Below, piece after piece: positions 52,370 to 64,000 of a DNA stretch of 64,000 nt. The stretch is from Euglena gracilis. Its lineage: Eukaryota > Euglenida > Euglenophyceae > Euglenales. Made by a program: the position numbers and the translations under genes. Below the pieces are notes generated by a model that searched no databases, was not told where the DNA came from, and saw only the letters and a program-made list of their open reading frames with translations. Each line of letters starts with the position of its first letter. The stretch's first letter is position 1. Where the stretch lies: the NCBI GenBank assembly GCA_039621445.1, contig CP154955.1, positions 14,385,307 to 14,449,306 of the forward strand. The letters run 5' to 3'.

Positions 52370-52810
52370 CGCGCATTTGCCCAAATAAACACAATTTTGT
52401 TTGTGTGTGTTGAGGCTCACGGAAACACATCCTTTTCAAGCGGTGTATTAAATGTTTATTTGCGCATTTGCACAAATGCGCACACAAACGTAATTGTGTT
52501 TATTTGTGCAATTGCATGCGCCAACACACATCACGTTTTAAAACCTCGTAGGTTCATTGTCCTCATTGGTGTCTTTTAACATGGAAAATAAAAATACATG
52601 TATGTTTGTGGGCGCATTTGCACAAATAAGCATAAACATGTTGGTGCGCGCATTTGCGCAAATGCGCGCACCAACAAATTTGTTTATGCGCGCATTTGCG
52701 CCCATAAACACATCATTTTATCATCATCGTTTTGTGTTATATTTGCGCAAATGCACCCACAAACACAATCGTTATTATTTGCGCAAATGCGCCCACAAAC
52801 ACAAATCAGT
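52370..52810. repeat. TTTGCGCAAATGCGC palindrome cluster, copy 4
   Basis: Counterpart of 38.06-38.48 kb with one extra unit (TTATTTGCGCAAATGCGCCC near 52775). Confidence 0.8.
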
Positions 52811-55800
52811 TGTGTGATGGCTGGCTGACTTAGTCTGTAGTGTGTGATCTAATGAGGCCCCGCGCTTACCGGCGGCGGTAGTTCAACCAGAACGTCAGCA
52901 CCATTTCCAAGTGTCGTAACAAGGAGTGTGTGCCTCTCTCCTGTTTGATGTTCAAGAGCACCAACCTCTCCATCTGCCCTGTTCACGTCACTCGGTAAGC
53001 AGCACTTGCACCAAACTACTGGGAGATAATCCCCTCCAATAGAGGGGTGTCACAGTTCATAAATTGTGTTCCGTGTGCCAGGGTACAGGGTCCAGGAATT
53101 TCGTAAAATTTGCGCATTTGCGCAAATGCGCAAATTCTAAAGGAAAAACCCTTAAGTGCGAATTCGGCCGCCAAAGTGCTTTGTTGCCCGCCCCACCAAC
53201 TACAAGAAGGAACTCTTGTGGGTGGTGTCTTGTCTGGCAGAGCCCACCCGGTTGGTTGATGGAGAAGCAGCTTGATGGAGAAACCGGGACGCACAACCCA
53301 TCGACACTGGTTACTGGTTGGGCTACCTGGTTGTGCGTCCATAAGTGATCCAAATTTCATTTTCATTTTTAAATCCAAAAATTATGAAGGGACACATTTG
53401 TCTTTTGGGTAAAAGAAGGTCACCAAAATGGCCACCAAGGCCAGTAAGCTATTTTTAAACAACATCTCTTTCAACCTTTCTTTGCAAAAACAAACAATTT
53501 CCAACAAGGAAAACTGATGATTGGGGGTTTAAACGTTGGATGTTTAAACATGTCCTTTTGCAAATTATTCTTGGCAGACCAAAAATCGCAAGGAAAAAAT
53601 GAATTTTCTCCAAACCAAAGCGGCAAAGCTAACTGTTGGTGGGTTTCGCATTCATTCTAGTTCTGCGTGAATCTTTTTTTGTATTTTTAAAGACTTTCAG
53701 CCCATCGTTGTTTGTGGCCACAACTGGTGAAAACAAGATAGAACCAGAGACATTACTATTAATTCTTCTTAATGCAATTGCCTTTGTCATAAGCACAGCC
53801 CTGGGTGCGGAAATTGGGACGCATGCGACAACGTGCGGCCCAAAAAACAAACTGATAACAGTAAAAAAATATTGCAATGATTATTACCTGCTTCCAACTC
53901 TTCATTGTTGTCGTTGATGAAATGAATGCGAGGAAGGCAACGACGTTGTTGTTCGTCCCGGAGAAGCATTTCCACTCCTGCTGGACGTCTTTGTGTGAAA
54001 GTGAAAGTGTATATTTTCCATTTGAGTTCATTTCATCATCACCAATTTCAAATCATGCTCATTATGAAGTGTGGGATGCATTGAGTGAATTTCATTGAAG
54101 TCACTGCAGGTCGTGACAACAGGAGCTGGGGGATCGGCTAAGAGACGCACTTCGACGTGTTTGAGCCCGGCGCCAAACAGCCAGTCTTTCCCCAGGGCCC
54201 GTACGTCAATGGCTTCGGGGCAAGGAGCTTGCACGTACACTGCTTGGGAGAGGGGATTTGATTTCAAGGTCGACCCAAGTGGAAGGGTGTGTTTTTTCAA
54301 ATATGTGAGTGATCTGGAACCGGGTTATGTATTTGTACCCAACCGCGTAGTTCTCCTCGGCCAGGAACTTGAATAAGCTGTTGGTCGGAAACCATTTCTC
54401 AGCGTCGATCTCGAACCCACGGACAGCCCAGGCTTTTGCTAAAATTTCTTATATACCCCAAGAGTTTCTTGTGACCGCTCTGCCTGCAGATTGAGTCTCA
54501 AAAGCCATTGTGATTATCACGTGTACATTTCTGTGGGTAATTCTGTGATTGTGCACTCTACATTTCCCCATCTCCGCTGCCATTGGTGTTTGTGCCATGC
54601 CTGGGAAGAGGAAAAATTGTTACTCAAAGCGCAAGGGAAAGGGGAAAAAACCTGCGCCAACAGAGGTGGCGGACAGGTTTCACAATTGTCGCACAGTGGT
54701 TGATCCAGCATTGACATTGGGTGTACCAGGCAGCCATTCTGCCATGGCACTGTGTACCAGATACAATGGGCTACGGCCTACAATCTGGCTACGGCCGGGC
54801 TGTACACAGTGGTATGGTTAAACCATAAGACAAAGAGAGAATCTCAGAGCTGGCAAAAGCTTAGCGAAAGTAAGTGGTTCCTAATTCAAGGTTACAGGGT
54901 TTGGTGCTTTGAAATTCTGTTTTAGAATTCTGAGGGTGAAGTCCCATTTGAATAGAAGTTTTATTTCTTTCTTTTACAAAGCTCGAAAGAGCAAAAGTCA
55001 CTTTCATATAAGGGACTGCGGTCCCACCAATCTCTTTCGCCTTTGTGCTTTGCAATCAAAAGGGGAAGAGGAAATAAATTTTATTGTTACTCCGCCACGG
55101 GCTTTTCGGGAGGAAGCATAAGTAGAAAAGCCGGGGTGGGCCGCACACTTGGTAGCAGAAAAGGTTTAACGGTCGAACGACCAAAGTTAAGCTCAGCAAA
55201 GGTTGCGTACGCACAGGCGAGGTGTCTCTGGGCACAAGGGGCTACGTCTGCATCACAAAGCCTCTGAGCCCCCACCTTTGCTTACCTTTTGGGTCTGTTA
55301 ACACAATTTTTTACAATTTTTACAATTTTTACAATTTTCACAAAAATTTTCCCAACTTTTCATCTGCAAAGCGAAAATGCGAACAATGAAAACGCACCTA
55401 TTAACTACGCTTTGCATTGGCTAACCCAACAGGGAAAGCTACAGATGGACTCCGCTACAATGGCAATGTCGAACGCAGTCATCTCGTTTTTTCTTTCAAG
55501 GTCGCGAGGCGCAGAAAGACGCGTCACCTCACAGTTACCACAAACCATCATATATGCTTGGAAAGAACAGCATCCCCAAAACACATTTTGTAATCCCCGC
55601 TGAAGTGTGGGTGGGTGTATTGGTTTGGGGCGTCCAGGTCCCCCTCTGTAAGTGCTTTCGAAAGAGAAGGTCAAATAAGGCAATTGAATCACAGTCTGCA
55701 TCATTAATATGCATTGGTCAAATCTGATGTCTGTCAACTCTGCGCAAATATGGACCCACATACGTGCCGACACACAGAACAGATATGCACAATATCCAAC

Positions 55801-57880
55801 CATTTCACCTGGTGAACAGTGCTGCCCGGAGAAAAAACAACACCAAACGTCGAACACCACCCAGAGCTCTTCCCCCCATAAATAATAAATTAATTAATAA
55901 AGTAATTAAAAAATTTTCAATGTCCCCACCACGGATGATGTGAACATGGACGGGCAAATGCACATCCATGCAATGTGGTGTGACCACATATTCTCACACC
56001 TCAAGATTGTGAGGCACAAAAAGACATGTATTTTGACGCTCACTACTTGGTGTGTGGAACAGAGTCATCTCCTTGCCATTGTACCCCTCGAAGTTTGCCC
56101 CTGTTCAGGTACCAGTACAACCCGGAATTGTCGTGATACATTGTGGACACACAGTGGTTGGCCACGGTCCTCGTGAGCAGCCTCTCCCCCACGGCCTCTT
56201 CCCATACTTCGTGAGACAGCACCTGCAGGTCCAAAGGCACGTTGACCGGCACCTTTTCACATCGAAGGTGTCCAGAGGCTCAACATATCAGAGGCAGTTG
56301 ACCTCCGCGGCAGCAGGTCAAAGCGGTAGTCACGCTCGATCCCAGTCTTCAAAGACACAACGATGGTTGATGGCACCCCATGCCAAAATATCTATATCTC
56401 TCTCTGTGTGTGTGTGTATGTGTGTTGTATTGTATTCATGTTAATGTCTGCCAAAATGTGATGGTTATGTTTTCTAAGCTGTGCTGAATTTTTTTGAAAA
56501 CAAGTGCTCGACGTCTCTTAGGGTCTCTAGAGGGGGTTAACCGAGAATACTTGTGCTGCAAAATAATCCCCAAGTATTGAATCATTAACAAATTTTACAA
56601 AAAAAAATACGTAATAGTGGTGTTGGTAAATTTTCAATTTTAGGTGTGATTAATCAATGATGAGTAGTTCAATCTTGTTTCTCATGCTCTGTTTAGTTCT
56701 TATTATGTGACTGGGAATGGGGGGGCTGAACAGGATATCTACCCGATCGCCGGGTCAGTTTGTCGTCCAGCTGCAGCACGCAAGGATCAAGTGAAGTGAT
56801 ATATATAAAAAATCGAGTGGCCCACGGCCTTTCTCCAATCACATCTCCATCAACTTGAAGTTGGTGCTCATTACGAAGGATCAGTGCTGGGAATGAAACA
56901 AATGTTTCTGGGTACCCTTGCGCAATTTCAGGTGGCGTCCAGGGTACTCCCCCTCTGACACCCCCCAAAGCCGTGTGCCCCTAACAGCTGCTGTTCTGAA
57001 CTGAGTTCGAAGGTGGGGTTTGGTGTTTTGGAGTTGGTGATTGCATTGTTCCCAGCACCAACTGTTCAGAAGATGATTGGTTACTGCTTGCGAATTTGAT
57101 TGCTTTGTTTCGGGACGACCCACAAGAAGTAACCCCTGTGTGTGGGGTCTTGCCTGGCAAAGCCCACTGGGTTGGTTGATGCAGAAACAGCTTTCAAAGG
57201 GAATCAGGACACACAACCTGTCGACACTGATTGGGCCGCCTGGTTCTGTGACAATTGGGCGACTGGCTGCCTATCATTGCCCTCGTCTGTTACCCGCTGA
57301 TAGGGGTTGGGGCATTTTTTTCTTCCAGCTGCCTCTTGTGTCATGGGGCATCCATCCTTCCTTGGACATTACGTCACCCAGGCCTGGCTTCTCCGCAACG
57401 TCCTCGCGCGTACAACGTAGCACAGACCCACTGCTGAGTGTGCCTTTTTTTTTGTGGATGTGGTTCCACCACTGCACCAGGTCCAGGTCCCATTGTTCCG
57501 CAGCGCGATGAATGGTGGCCCTCGGGCCAATGTTGTTTCATCTTGGTGACGTTGACGCGAATTGCGTCAAGTTACCCAATGGGCACCACATTGGGGGCAG
57601 CTGGCTGATGGCGGGGATTTTGCATCCCACGGGGCAATCATTCAAACTGAACGTTCGTCCCTTGAACGTTTCTGGGTAGAAAAAAAACCAGCTGGCCGGT
57701 TGAACCTGGTGGTGGGCTTATGAAAAGGGCTTGGCTGGCGACACACCCAACAATGACACCCGCCAGCCAGGAGTTCGAAGGATCTGTTGGTCAGTAATGA
57801 TTTTGCAACGTCGACCGTGAACCCAGCCCGGGCTTTTGCTACAATCTCTTGTCAGCCCCCCCCCCTAAATATGATTTCCA

Positions 57881-60022
57881 TTTTCCATTTGAGTTCATTT
57901 CATCATCACCAATTTCAAATCATGCTCATTATGAAGCGTGGGAGGCATTGAGTAAATTTCATTGAAGGCACTGCCGGTCGTGACAACAGGAGCTGGGGGA
58001 TCGGCTAAGAGACGCACTTCGACGTGTTTGAGCCCGGCGCCAAACAGCCAGTCTTTCCCCAGGGCCCGTACGTCAATGGCTTCGGGGCAAGGAGCTTGCA
58101 CGTACACTGCTTGGGAGAGGGGATTTGATTTCAAGGTCGACCCAAGTGGAAGGGTGTGTTTTTTCAAATATGTGAGTGATCTGGAACCGGGTTATGTATT
58201 TGTACCCAACCGCGTAGTTCTCCTCGGCCAGGAACTTGAAGACACATATTCTCACACCTCAAGATTGTGAGGCACAAAAAGACATGTATTTTGACGCTCA
58301 CTACTTGCTGTGTGGAACAGAGTCATCTCCTTGCCATTGTACCCCTCGAAGTTTGCCCCTGTTCAGGTACCAGCACAACCTGGAATTGTCGTGATACATT
58401 GTGGACAGACGGTGGTTGGCCACAGTCCTCGTGAGCAGCCTCTCCCCCACGACCTCTTCCCACACTTCGTGAGACAGCACCTGCAGGTCCAAAGGCACGT
58501 TGACCGGCACCTTTTCCCATCGAAGCTGTCCAGAGGCTCAACATATCAGAGGCAGTTGACCTCCGCGGCAGCAGGTCAAAGCGGTAGTCACGCTCGATCC
58601 CAGTCTTCAAAGACACAACGATGGTTGATGGCACCCCATGCCAAAATGTCTGTATCTCTCTGTGTGTGTGTGTGTGTGTTGTATTGTATTCATGTTAATG
58701 TCTGCCAAAATGTGATGGTTATGTTTTCTAAGCTGTGCTGAATTTTATTGAAAACAAGTGCTCGACGTCTCTTAGGGTCTCTAGAGGGGGTTAACGGAGA
58801 ATATTTGTGCTGCAAAATAATACCCAAGTATTGAATCGTTAACAAATTTTACAAAAAAAATACGTAATAGAGGTGTTGGTAAATTTTCAATTTTAGGTGT
58901 GATTAATCAATGATGAGGATTTCAATCTTGTTTCTCATGCTCTGTTTAGTTCTTATTATGTGACTGGGAATGGGGGGGCTGAACAGGATATCTACCCGAT
59001 CGCCGGGTCAGTTTGTTGTCCAGCTGCAGCACGCAAGGATCAAGTGAAGTGATATATATAAAAAATCGAGTGGCCCACGGCTTTTCTCCAATCACATCTC
59101 CATCAACTTGAAGTTGGTGCTCATTACGAAGGATCAGTGCTGGGAATGAAACAAATGTTTCTGGGTACCTTTGCGCAATTTCAGGTGGCGTCCAGGGTAC
59201 TCCCCCTCTGACACCCCCCAAAGCCGTGTGCCCCTAACAGCTGCTGTTCTGAACCGAGTTCGAAGGTGGGGTTTGGTGTTTTGGAGTTGGTGATTGCATT
59301 GTTCCCAGCACCAACTGTTCAGAAGATGATTGGTTACTGCTTGCGAATTTGATTGCTTTGTTTCGGGACCAACCACAAGAAGTAACCCCTGTGTGTGGGG
59401 CCTTGTCTGGCAAAGCCCACCGGGTTGGTTGAAGCAGAAACAGCTTTCAAAGGGAATCAGGACACACAACCTGTCGACACTGATTGGGCCGCCTGGTTCT
59501 GTGACAATTGGGCGACTGGCTGCCTATCATTGCCCTCGTCTGTTACCCGCTGATATGGGTTGGGGCATTTTTTTTCTTCCAGCTTCCTCTTGTGTCATGG
59601 GGCATCCATCCTTCCTTGGACATCCAGGTCACCCACGCCTGGCTTCTCCGCAACGTCCTCGCGCGTACAACGTAGCACAGACCCACTGCTGAGTGTGCCT
59701 TTTTTTTTGTGGATGTGGTCCCACCACTGCACCAGGTCCAGGTCCCATTGTTCCGCAGCGACGAATGGTGGCCCTCGGGCCAATGTTGTTTCATCTTGGT
59801 GACGTTGACGCGAATTGCGTCAAGTTACCCAATGGGCACCACATTGGGGGCAGCTGGCTGATGGCGGGGATTTTGCATCCCACGGGGCAATCATCCAAAC
59901 TGAACGTTCGTCCCTTGAACGTTTCTGGGTAGAAAAAAAACCAGCTGGCCGGTTGAACCTGGTGGTGGGCTTATGAAAAGGGCTTGGCTGGCGACACGCA
60001 CAACAATGACACCCGCCAGCCA
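57881..60022. repeat. Array subunit a'-b'-c (shortened), direct
   Basis: Starts inside block a, skips the a/b spacer (CAGGAACTTGAA joined to GACACATATTCTC at about 58240), and continues through b and c. The same skip junction is in 62.4-64.0 kb and in the inverted segment, so these three share one deletion event and are closer relatives of each other than of unit 3. Confidence 0.85.
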
Positions 60023-61303
60023 CACTTCACTTGATCCTTGCGTGCTGCAGCTGGACGACAAACTGACCCGGCGATCGGGTAGATATCCTGTTCAGCCCCC
60101 CCATTCCCAGTCACATAATAAGAACTAAACAGAGCATGAGAAACAAGATTGAAATCCTCATCATTGATTAATCACACCTAAAATTGAAAATTTACCAACA
60201 CCTCTATTACGTATTTTTTTTGTAAAATTTGTTAATGATTCAATACTTGGGTATTATTTTGCAGCACAAATATTCTCCGTTAACCCCCTCTAGAGACCCT
60301 AAGAGACGTCGAGCACTTGTTTTCAATAAAATTCAGCACAGCTTAGAAAACATAACCATCACATTTTGGCAGACATTAACATGAATACAATACAACACAC
60401 ACACACACACAGAGAGAGAGATACAGACATTTTGGCATGGGGTGCCATCAACCATCGTTGTGTCTTTGAAGACTGGGATCGAGCGTGACTACCGCTTTGA
60501 CCTGCTGCCGCGGAGGTCAACTGCCTCTGATATGTTGAGCCTCTGGACAGCTTCGATGTGAAAAGGTGCCGGTCAACGTGCCTTTGGACCTGCAGGTGCT
60601 GTCTCATGAAGTATGGGAAGAGGTCGTGGGGGAGAGGCTGCTCACGAGGACTGTGGCCAACCACCGTCTGTCCACAATGTATTACGACAATTCCGGGTTG
60701 TACTGGTACCTGAACAGGGGCAAACTTCGAGGGGTACAATGGCAAGGAGATGATTCTGTTCCACACAGCAAGTAGTGAGCGTCAAAATACATGTCTTTTT
60801 GTGCCTCACAATCTTGAGGTGTGAGAATATGTGTCTTCAAGTTCCTGGCCGAGGAGAACTACGCGGTTGGGTACAAATACATAACCCGGTTCCAGATCAC
60901 TGACATATTTGAAAAAACACACCCTTCCACTTGGGTCGACCTTGAAATCAAATCCCCTCTCCCAAGCAGTGTACGTGCAAGCTCCTTGCCCCGAAGCCAT
61001 TGACGTACGGGCCCTGGGGAAAGACTGGCTGTTTGGCGCCGGGCTCAAACACGTCGAAGTGCGTCTCTTAGCCGATCCCCCAGCTCCTGTTGTCACGACC
61101 GGCAGGGCCTTCAATGAAATTCACTCAATGCCTCCCACGCTTCATAATGAGCATGATTTGAAATTGGTGATGATGAAATGAAGTCAAATGAAAGATGGAA
61201 ATCATATTTAGGGGGGGGGGCTTACAAGAGATTGTAGCAAAAGCCCGGGCTGGGTTCACGGTCGACGTTGCAAAATCATTACTGACCAACAGATCCTTCG
61301 AAC
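60023..61303. repeat. Inverted array segment (1281 bp)
   Basis: The segment is the reverse complement of about 57773-59050. Left junction: GCCAGCCA|CACTTCAC. Right junction: CCTTCGAAC|TATATATA. The flanks belong together in direct units (the end of block c before and the ATATATATAAAATCGAG part of c after), so it is an in-place inversion rather than a transposed copy. Family B's 69-codon frame is therefore on the + strand here (60566-60775). Confidence 0.9.
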
Positions 61304-62395
61304 TATATATATATATAAAATCGAGTGGCCCACGGCTTTTCTCCAATCTCATCTCCATCAATTTGAAGTTGGTGCTCATTACGAAGGCTCAGTGCTGGGA
61401 ATGAAACAAATGTTTCTGGGTACTTTTGCGCAATTTCAGGTGGCGTCCAGGGTACTCCCCCTCTGACACCCCCCAAAGCCGTGTGCCCCTAACAGCTGCT
61501 GTTCTGAACTGAGTTCGAAGGTGGGGTTTGGTGTGTTGGAGTTGGCGATTGCATTGTTCCCAGCACCAACTGTTCAGAAGATGATTAGTTACTGCTTGCA
61601 AATTTGATTGCTTTGTTTCGGGACCAACCACAAGAAGTAACCCCTGTGTGTGGGGCCTTGTCTGGCAAAGCCCACCGGGTTGGTTGAAGCAGAAACAGCT
61701 TTCAAAGGGAATCAGGACACACAACCTGTCGACACTGATTGGGCCACCTGGTTCTGTGACAATTGGGCGACTGGCTGCCTATCATTGCCCTCGTCTGTTA
61801 CCCGCTGATGGGGGTTGGGGCATTTTTTTTCTTCCAGCTGCCTCTTGTGTCATGGGGCATCCATCCTTCCTTGGACATCCAGGTCACCCAGGCCTGGCTT
61901 CTCCGCAACGTCCTCGCGCGTACAACGTAGCACACACCCACTGCTGAGTGTGCCTTTTTTTTTTGTGGATGTGGTCCCACCACTGCACCAGGTCCAGGTC
62001 CCATTGTTCCGCAGCGACGAATGGTGGCCCTCGGGCCAATGTTGTTTCATCTTGGTGACGTTGACGCGAATTGCGTCAAGTTACCCAATGGGCACCACAT
62101 TGGGGGCAGCTGGCTGATGGCGGAGATTTTGCATCCCACGGGGCAATCATCCAAACTGAACGTTCGTCCCTTGAACGTTTCTGGGTAGAAAAAAACCAGC
62201 TGGCCGGTTGAACCTGGTGGTGGGCTTATGAAAAGGGCTTGGCTGGCGACACGCACAACAATGAGCCAGGAGTTCGAAGGATCTGTTGGTCAGTAATGAT
62301 TTTGCAACGTCGACCGTGAACCCAGCCCGGGCCTTTGCTACAATCTCTTGTAAGCCCCCCCCTAAATATGATTTCCATTTTCCATTTGAGTTCAT
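61304..62395. repeat. Array block c resumed, direct
   Basis: Continues from TATATATAAAATCGAGTGGCC through the CAGCTGGCCGGTTGAACCTG region to GCCCCCCCCTAAATATG. It has small deletions relative to other c copies (for example ACAACAATGAGCCAGGAG near 62260). Confidence 0.8.
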
Positions 62396-64000
62396 TTTAT
62401 CATCACCAATTTCAAATCATGCTCATTATGAAGCATGGGAGGCATTGAGTGAATTTCATTGAAGTCACTGCAGGTTGACAACAGGAGCTGGGGGATCGGC
62501 TAAGAGACGCACTTCGGCGTGTTTGAGCCCGGCGCCAAACAGCCAGTCTTTCCCCAGGGCCTGTACGTCAATGGCTTCGGGGCAAAGAGCTTGCACGTAC
62601 ACTGCTTGGGAGAGGGGATTTGATTTCAAGGTCGACCCAAGTGGAAGGGTGTGTTTTTTCAAATATGTGAGTGATCTGGAACCGGGTTATGTATTTGTAC
62701 CCAACCGCGTAGTTCTCCTCGGCCAGGAACTTGAAGACACATATTCTCACACCTCAAGATTGTGAGGCACAAAAAGACATGTATTTTGACGCTCACTACT
62801 TGCTGTGTGGAACAGAGTCATCTCCTTGCCATTGTACCCTTCGAAGTTTGCCCCTGTTCAGGTACCAGCACAACCTGGAATTGTCGTGATACATTGTGGA
62901 CAGACGGTGGTTGGCCACAGTCCTCGTGAGCAGCCTCTCCCCCACGACCTCTTCCCACATTTCGTGAGACAGCACCTGCAGGTCCAAAGGCACGTTGACC
63001 GGCACCTTTTCACATCGAAGCTGTCCAGAGGCTCAACATATCAGAGGCAGTTGACCTCCGCGGCAGCAGGTCAAAGCGGTAGTCACGCTCGATCCCAGTC
63101 TTCAAAGACACAACGATGGTTGATGGCACCCCATGCCAAAATATCTATATCTCTCTCTGTGTGTGTGTGTATGTGTGTTGTATTGTATTCATGTTAATGT
63201 CTGCCAAAATGTGATGGTTATGTTTTCTAAGCTGTGCTGAATTTTATTGAAAACAAGTGCTCGACGTCTCTTAGGGTCTCTAGAGGGGGTTAACCGAGAA
63301 TACTTGTGCTGCAAAATAATCCCCAAGTATTGAATCATTAACAAATTTTACAAAAAAAATACGTAATAGAGGTGTTGGTAAACTTTCAATTTTAGGTGTG
63401 ATTAATCAATGATGAGGATTTCGATATTGTTTCTCATGCTCTGTTTAGTTCTTATTATGTGACTGGGAATGGGGGGGCTGAACAGGATATCTACCCGATC
63501 GCCGGGTCAGTTTGTCGTCCAGCTGCAGCACGCAAGGAAAAAGTGAAGTGATATATATATAAAATCGAGTGGCCCACTGCTTTTCTCCAATCACATCTCC
63601 ATCAACTTGAAGTTGGTGCTCATTACGAAGGATCAGTGCTGGGAATGAAACAAATGTTTCTGGGTACCCTTGCGCAATTTCAGGTGGCGTCCAGGGTACT
63701 CCCCCTCTGACACCCCCCAAAGCCGTGTGCCCCTAACAGCTGCTGTTCTGAACTGAGTTCGAAGGTGGGGTTTGGTGTTTTGGAGTTGGTGATTGCATTG
63801 TTCCCAGCACCAACTGTTCAGAAGATGATTGGTTACTGCTTGCGAATTTGATTGCTTTGTTTCGGGACCAACCACAAGAAGTAACCTCTGTGTGTGGGGT
63901 CTTGTCTGGCAAAGCCCACCAAGTTGATTGATGCAGAAACAGCGTTCAAAGGGAATCAGGACACACAACCCGTCGACACTGATTGGGCCGCCTGGTTCTG
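62396..64000. repeat. Array subunit a'-b'-c, direct, running off the window
   Basis: Nearly identical to 57.88-59.5 kb (offset about 4.5 kb), with the same a/b skip junction near 62735. The array evidently continues beyond the window. Confidence 0.85.

Larger units (their letters stand above)
51040..57880. repeat. Array unit 3 (f truncated, g, a, b, c)
   Basis: Truncated f 51.04-51.83 (lacking the CAGGGGGGG element), g 51.83-53.68, a 53.68-54.53, spacer 54.53-55.42, b 55.42-56.73, c 56.73-57.87 kb. Blocks d/e are absent; instead another a-b-c segment follows directly (CCCCCCTAAATATGATTTCC, 57861). Confidence 0.85.

Overview
This is nuclear DNA of an intron-rich microbial eukaryote, not a prokaryote. 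Coding exons are short and GC-rich and sit in long introns and intergenic DNA packed with non-autonomous transposable elements, microsatellites and segmental duplications. No rRNA, tRNA or organellar gene was recognised. Most introns in the two readable genes are GT-AG. At least three exon joins lack usable GT-AG sites and are instead made by elements with 5'-CA...TG-3' terminal inverted repeats. A mixture of conventional introns and inverted-repeat 'nonconventional' introns is best known from euglenids and their euglenozoan relatives. A euglenozoan host is therefore my favoured but unproven inference; algae carrying introner elements are the alternative.

Layout. (1) 1-4708, + strand: the 3' part of a gene for a multi-pass membrane protein of unrecognised family, at least six exons, with two coding stretches split by CA...TG elements. 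(2) 4709-8684: intergenic, with two further elements. (3) 8685-24338, + strand: a seven-exon HAD-superfamily phosphatase of the pseudouridine-5'-phosphatase (HDHD1/GS1-like) type. Its last intron is about 10 kb and holds a segmental duplication, two hAT-like elements, and TA/TATATG microsatellites split by a third element. (4) 24339-27500: no convincing gene; a GT-rich tract, a CCCACA minisatellite and a diverged copy of the later repeat unit. (5) About 27.5-64 kb: a rearranged higher-order tandem array. The full unit is about 10.9 kb (blocks f-g-a-b-c-d-e). Copies differ by kilobase deletions, a 178-bp MITE insertion, a precise 1.28-kb inversion, and inclusion of a 4-kb block (h) that also lies in the phosphatase intron. 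The array carries decayed, repeatedly copied reading frames with no recognised family. A short GC-rich exon at 46.7 kb encodes a signal-peptide-like N-terminus.

The main discovery is a population of at least eleven elements (263-1593 bp) that start with CA, end with TG, and in ten cases sit between 8-bp direct repeats, as hAT-type insertions do. Eight share a tiny GGCGC-loop-GCGCC hairpin although their terminal repeats differ. Some lie inside coding sequence so that exact removal restores the reading frame. A related intron in the phosphatase gene, when removed, rebuilds HAD motif I exactly. This looks like ongoing conversion of hAT-like MITEs into introns.
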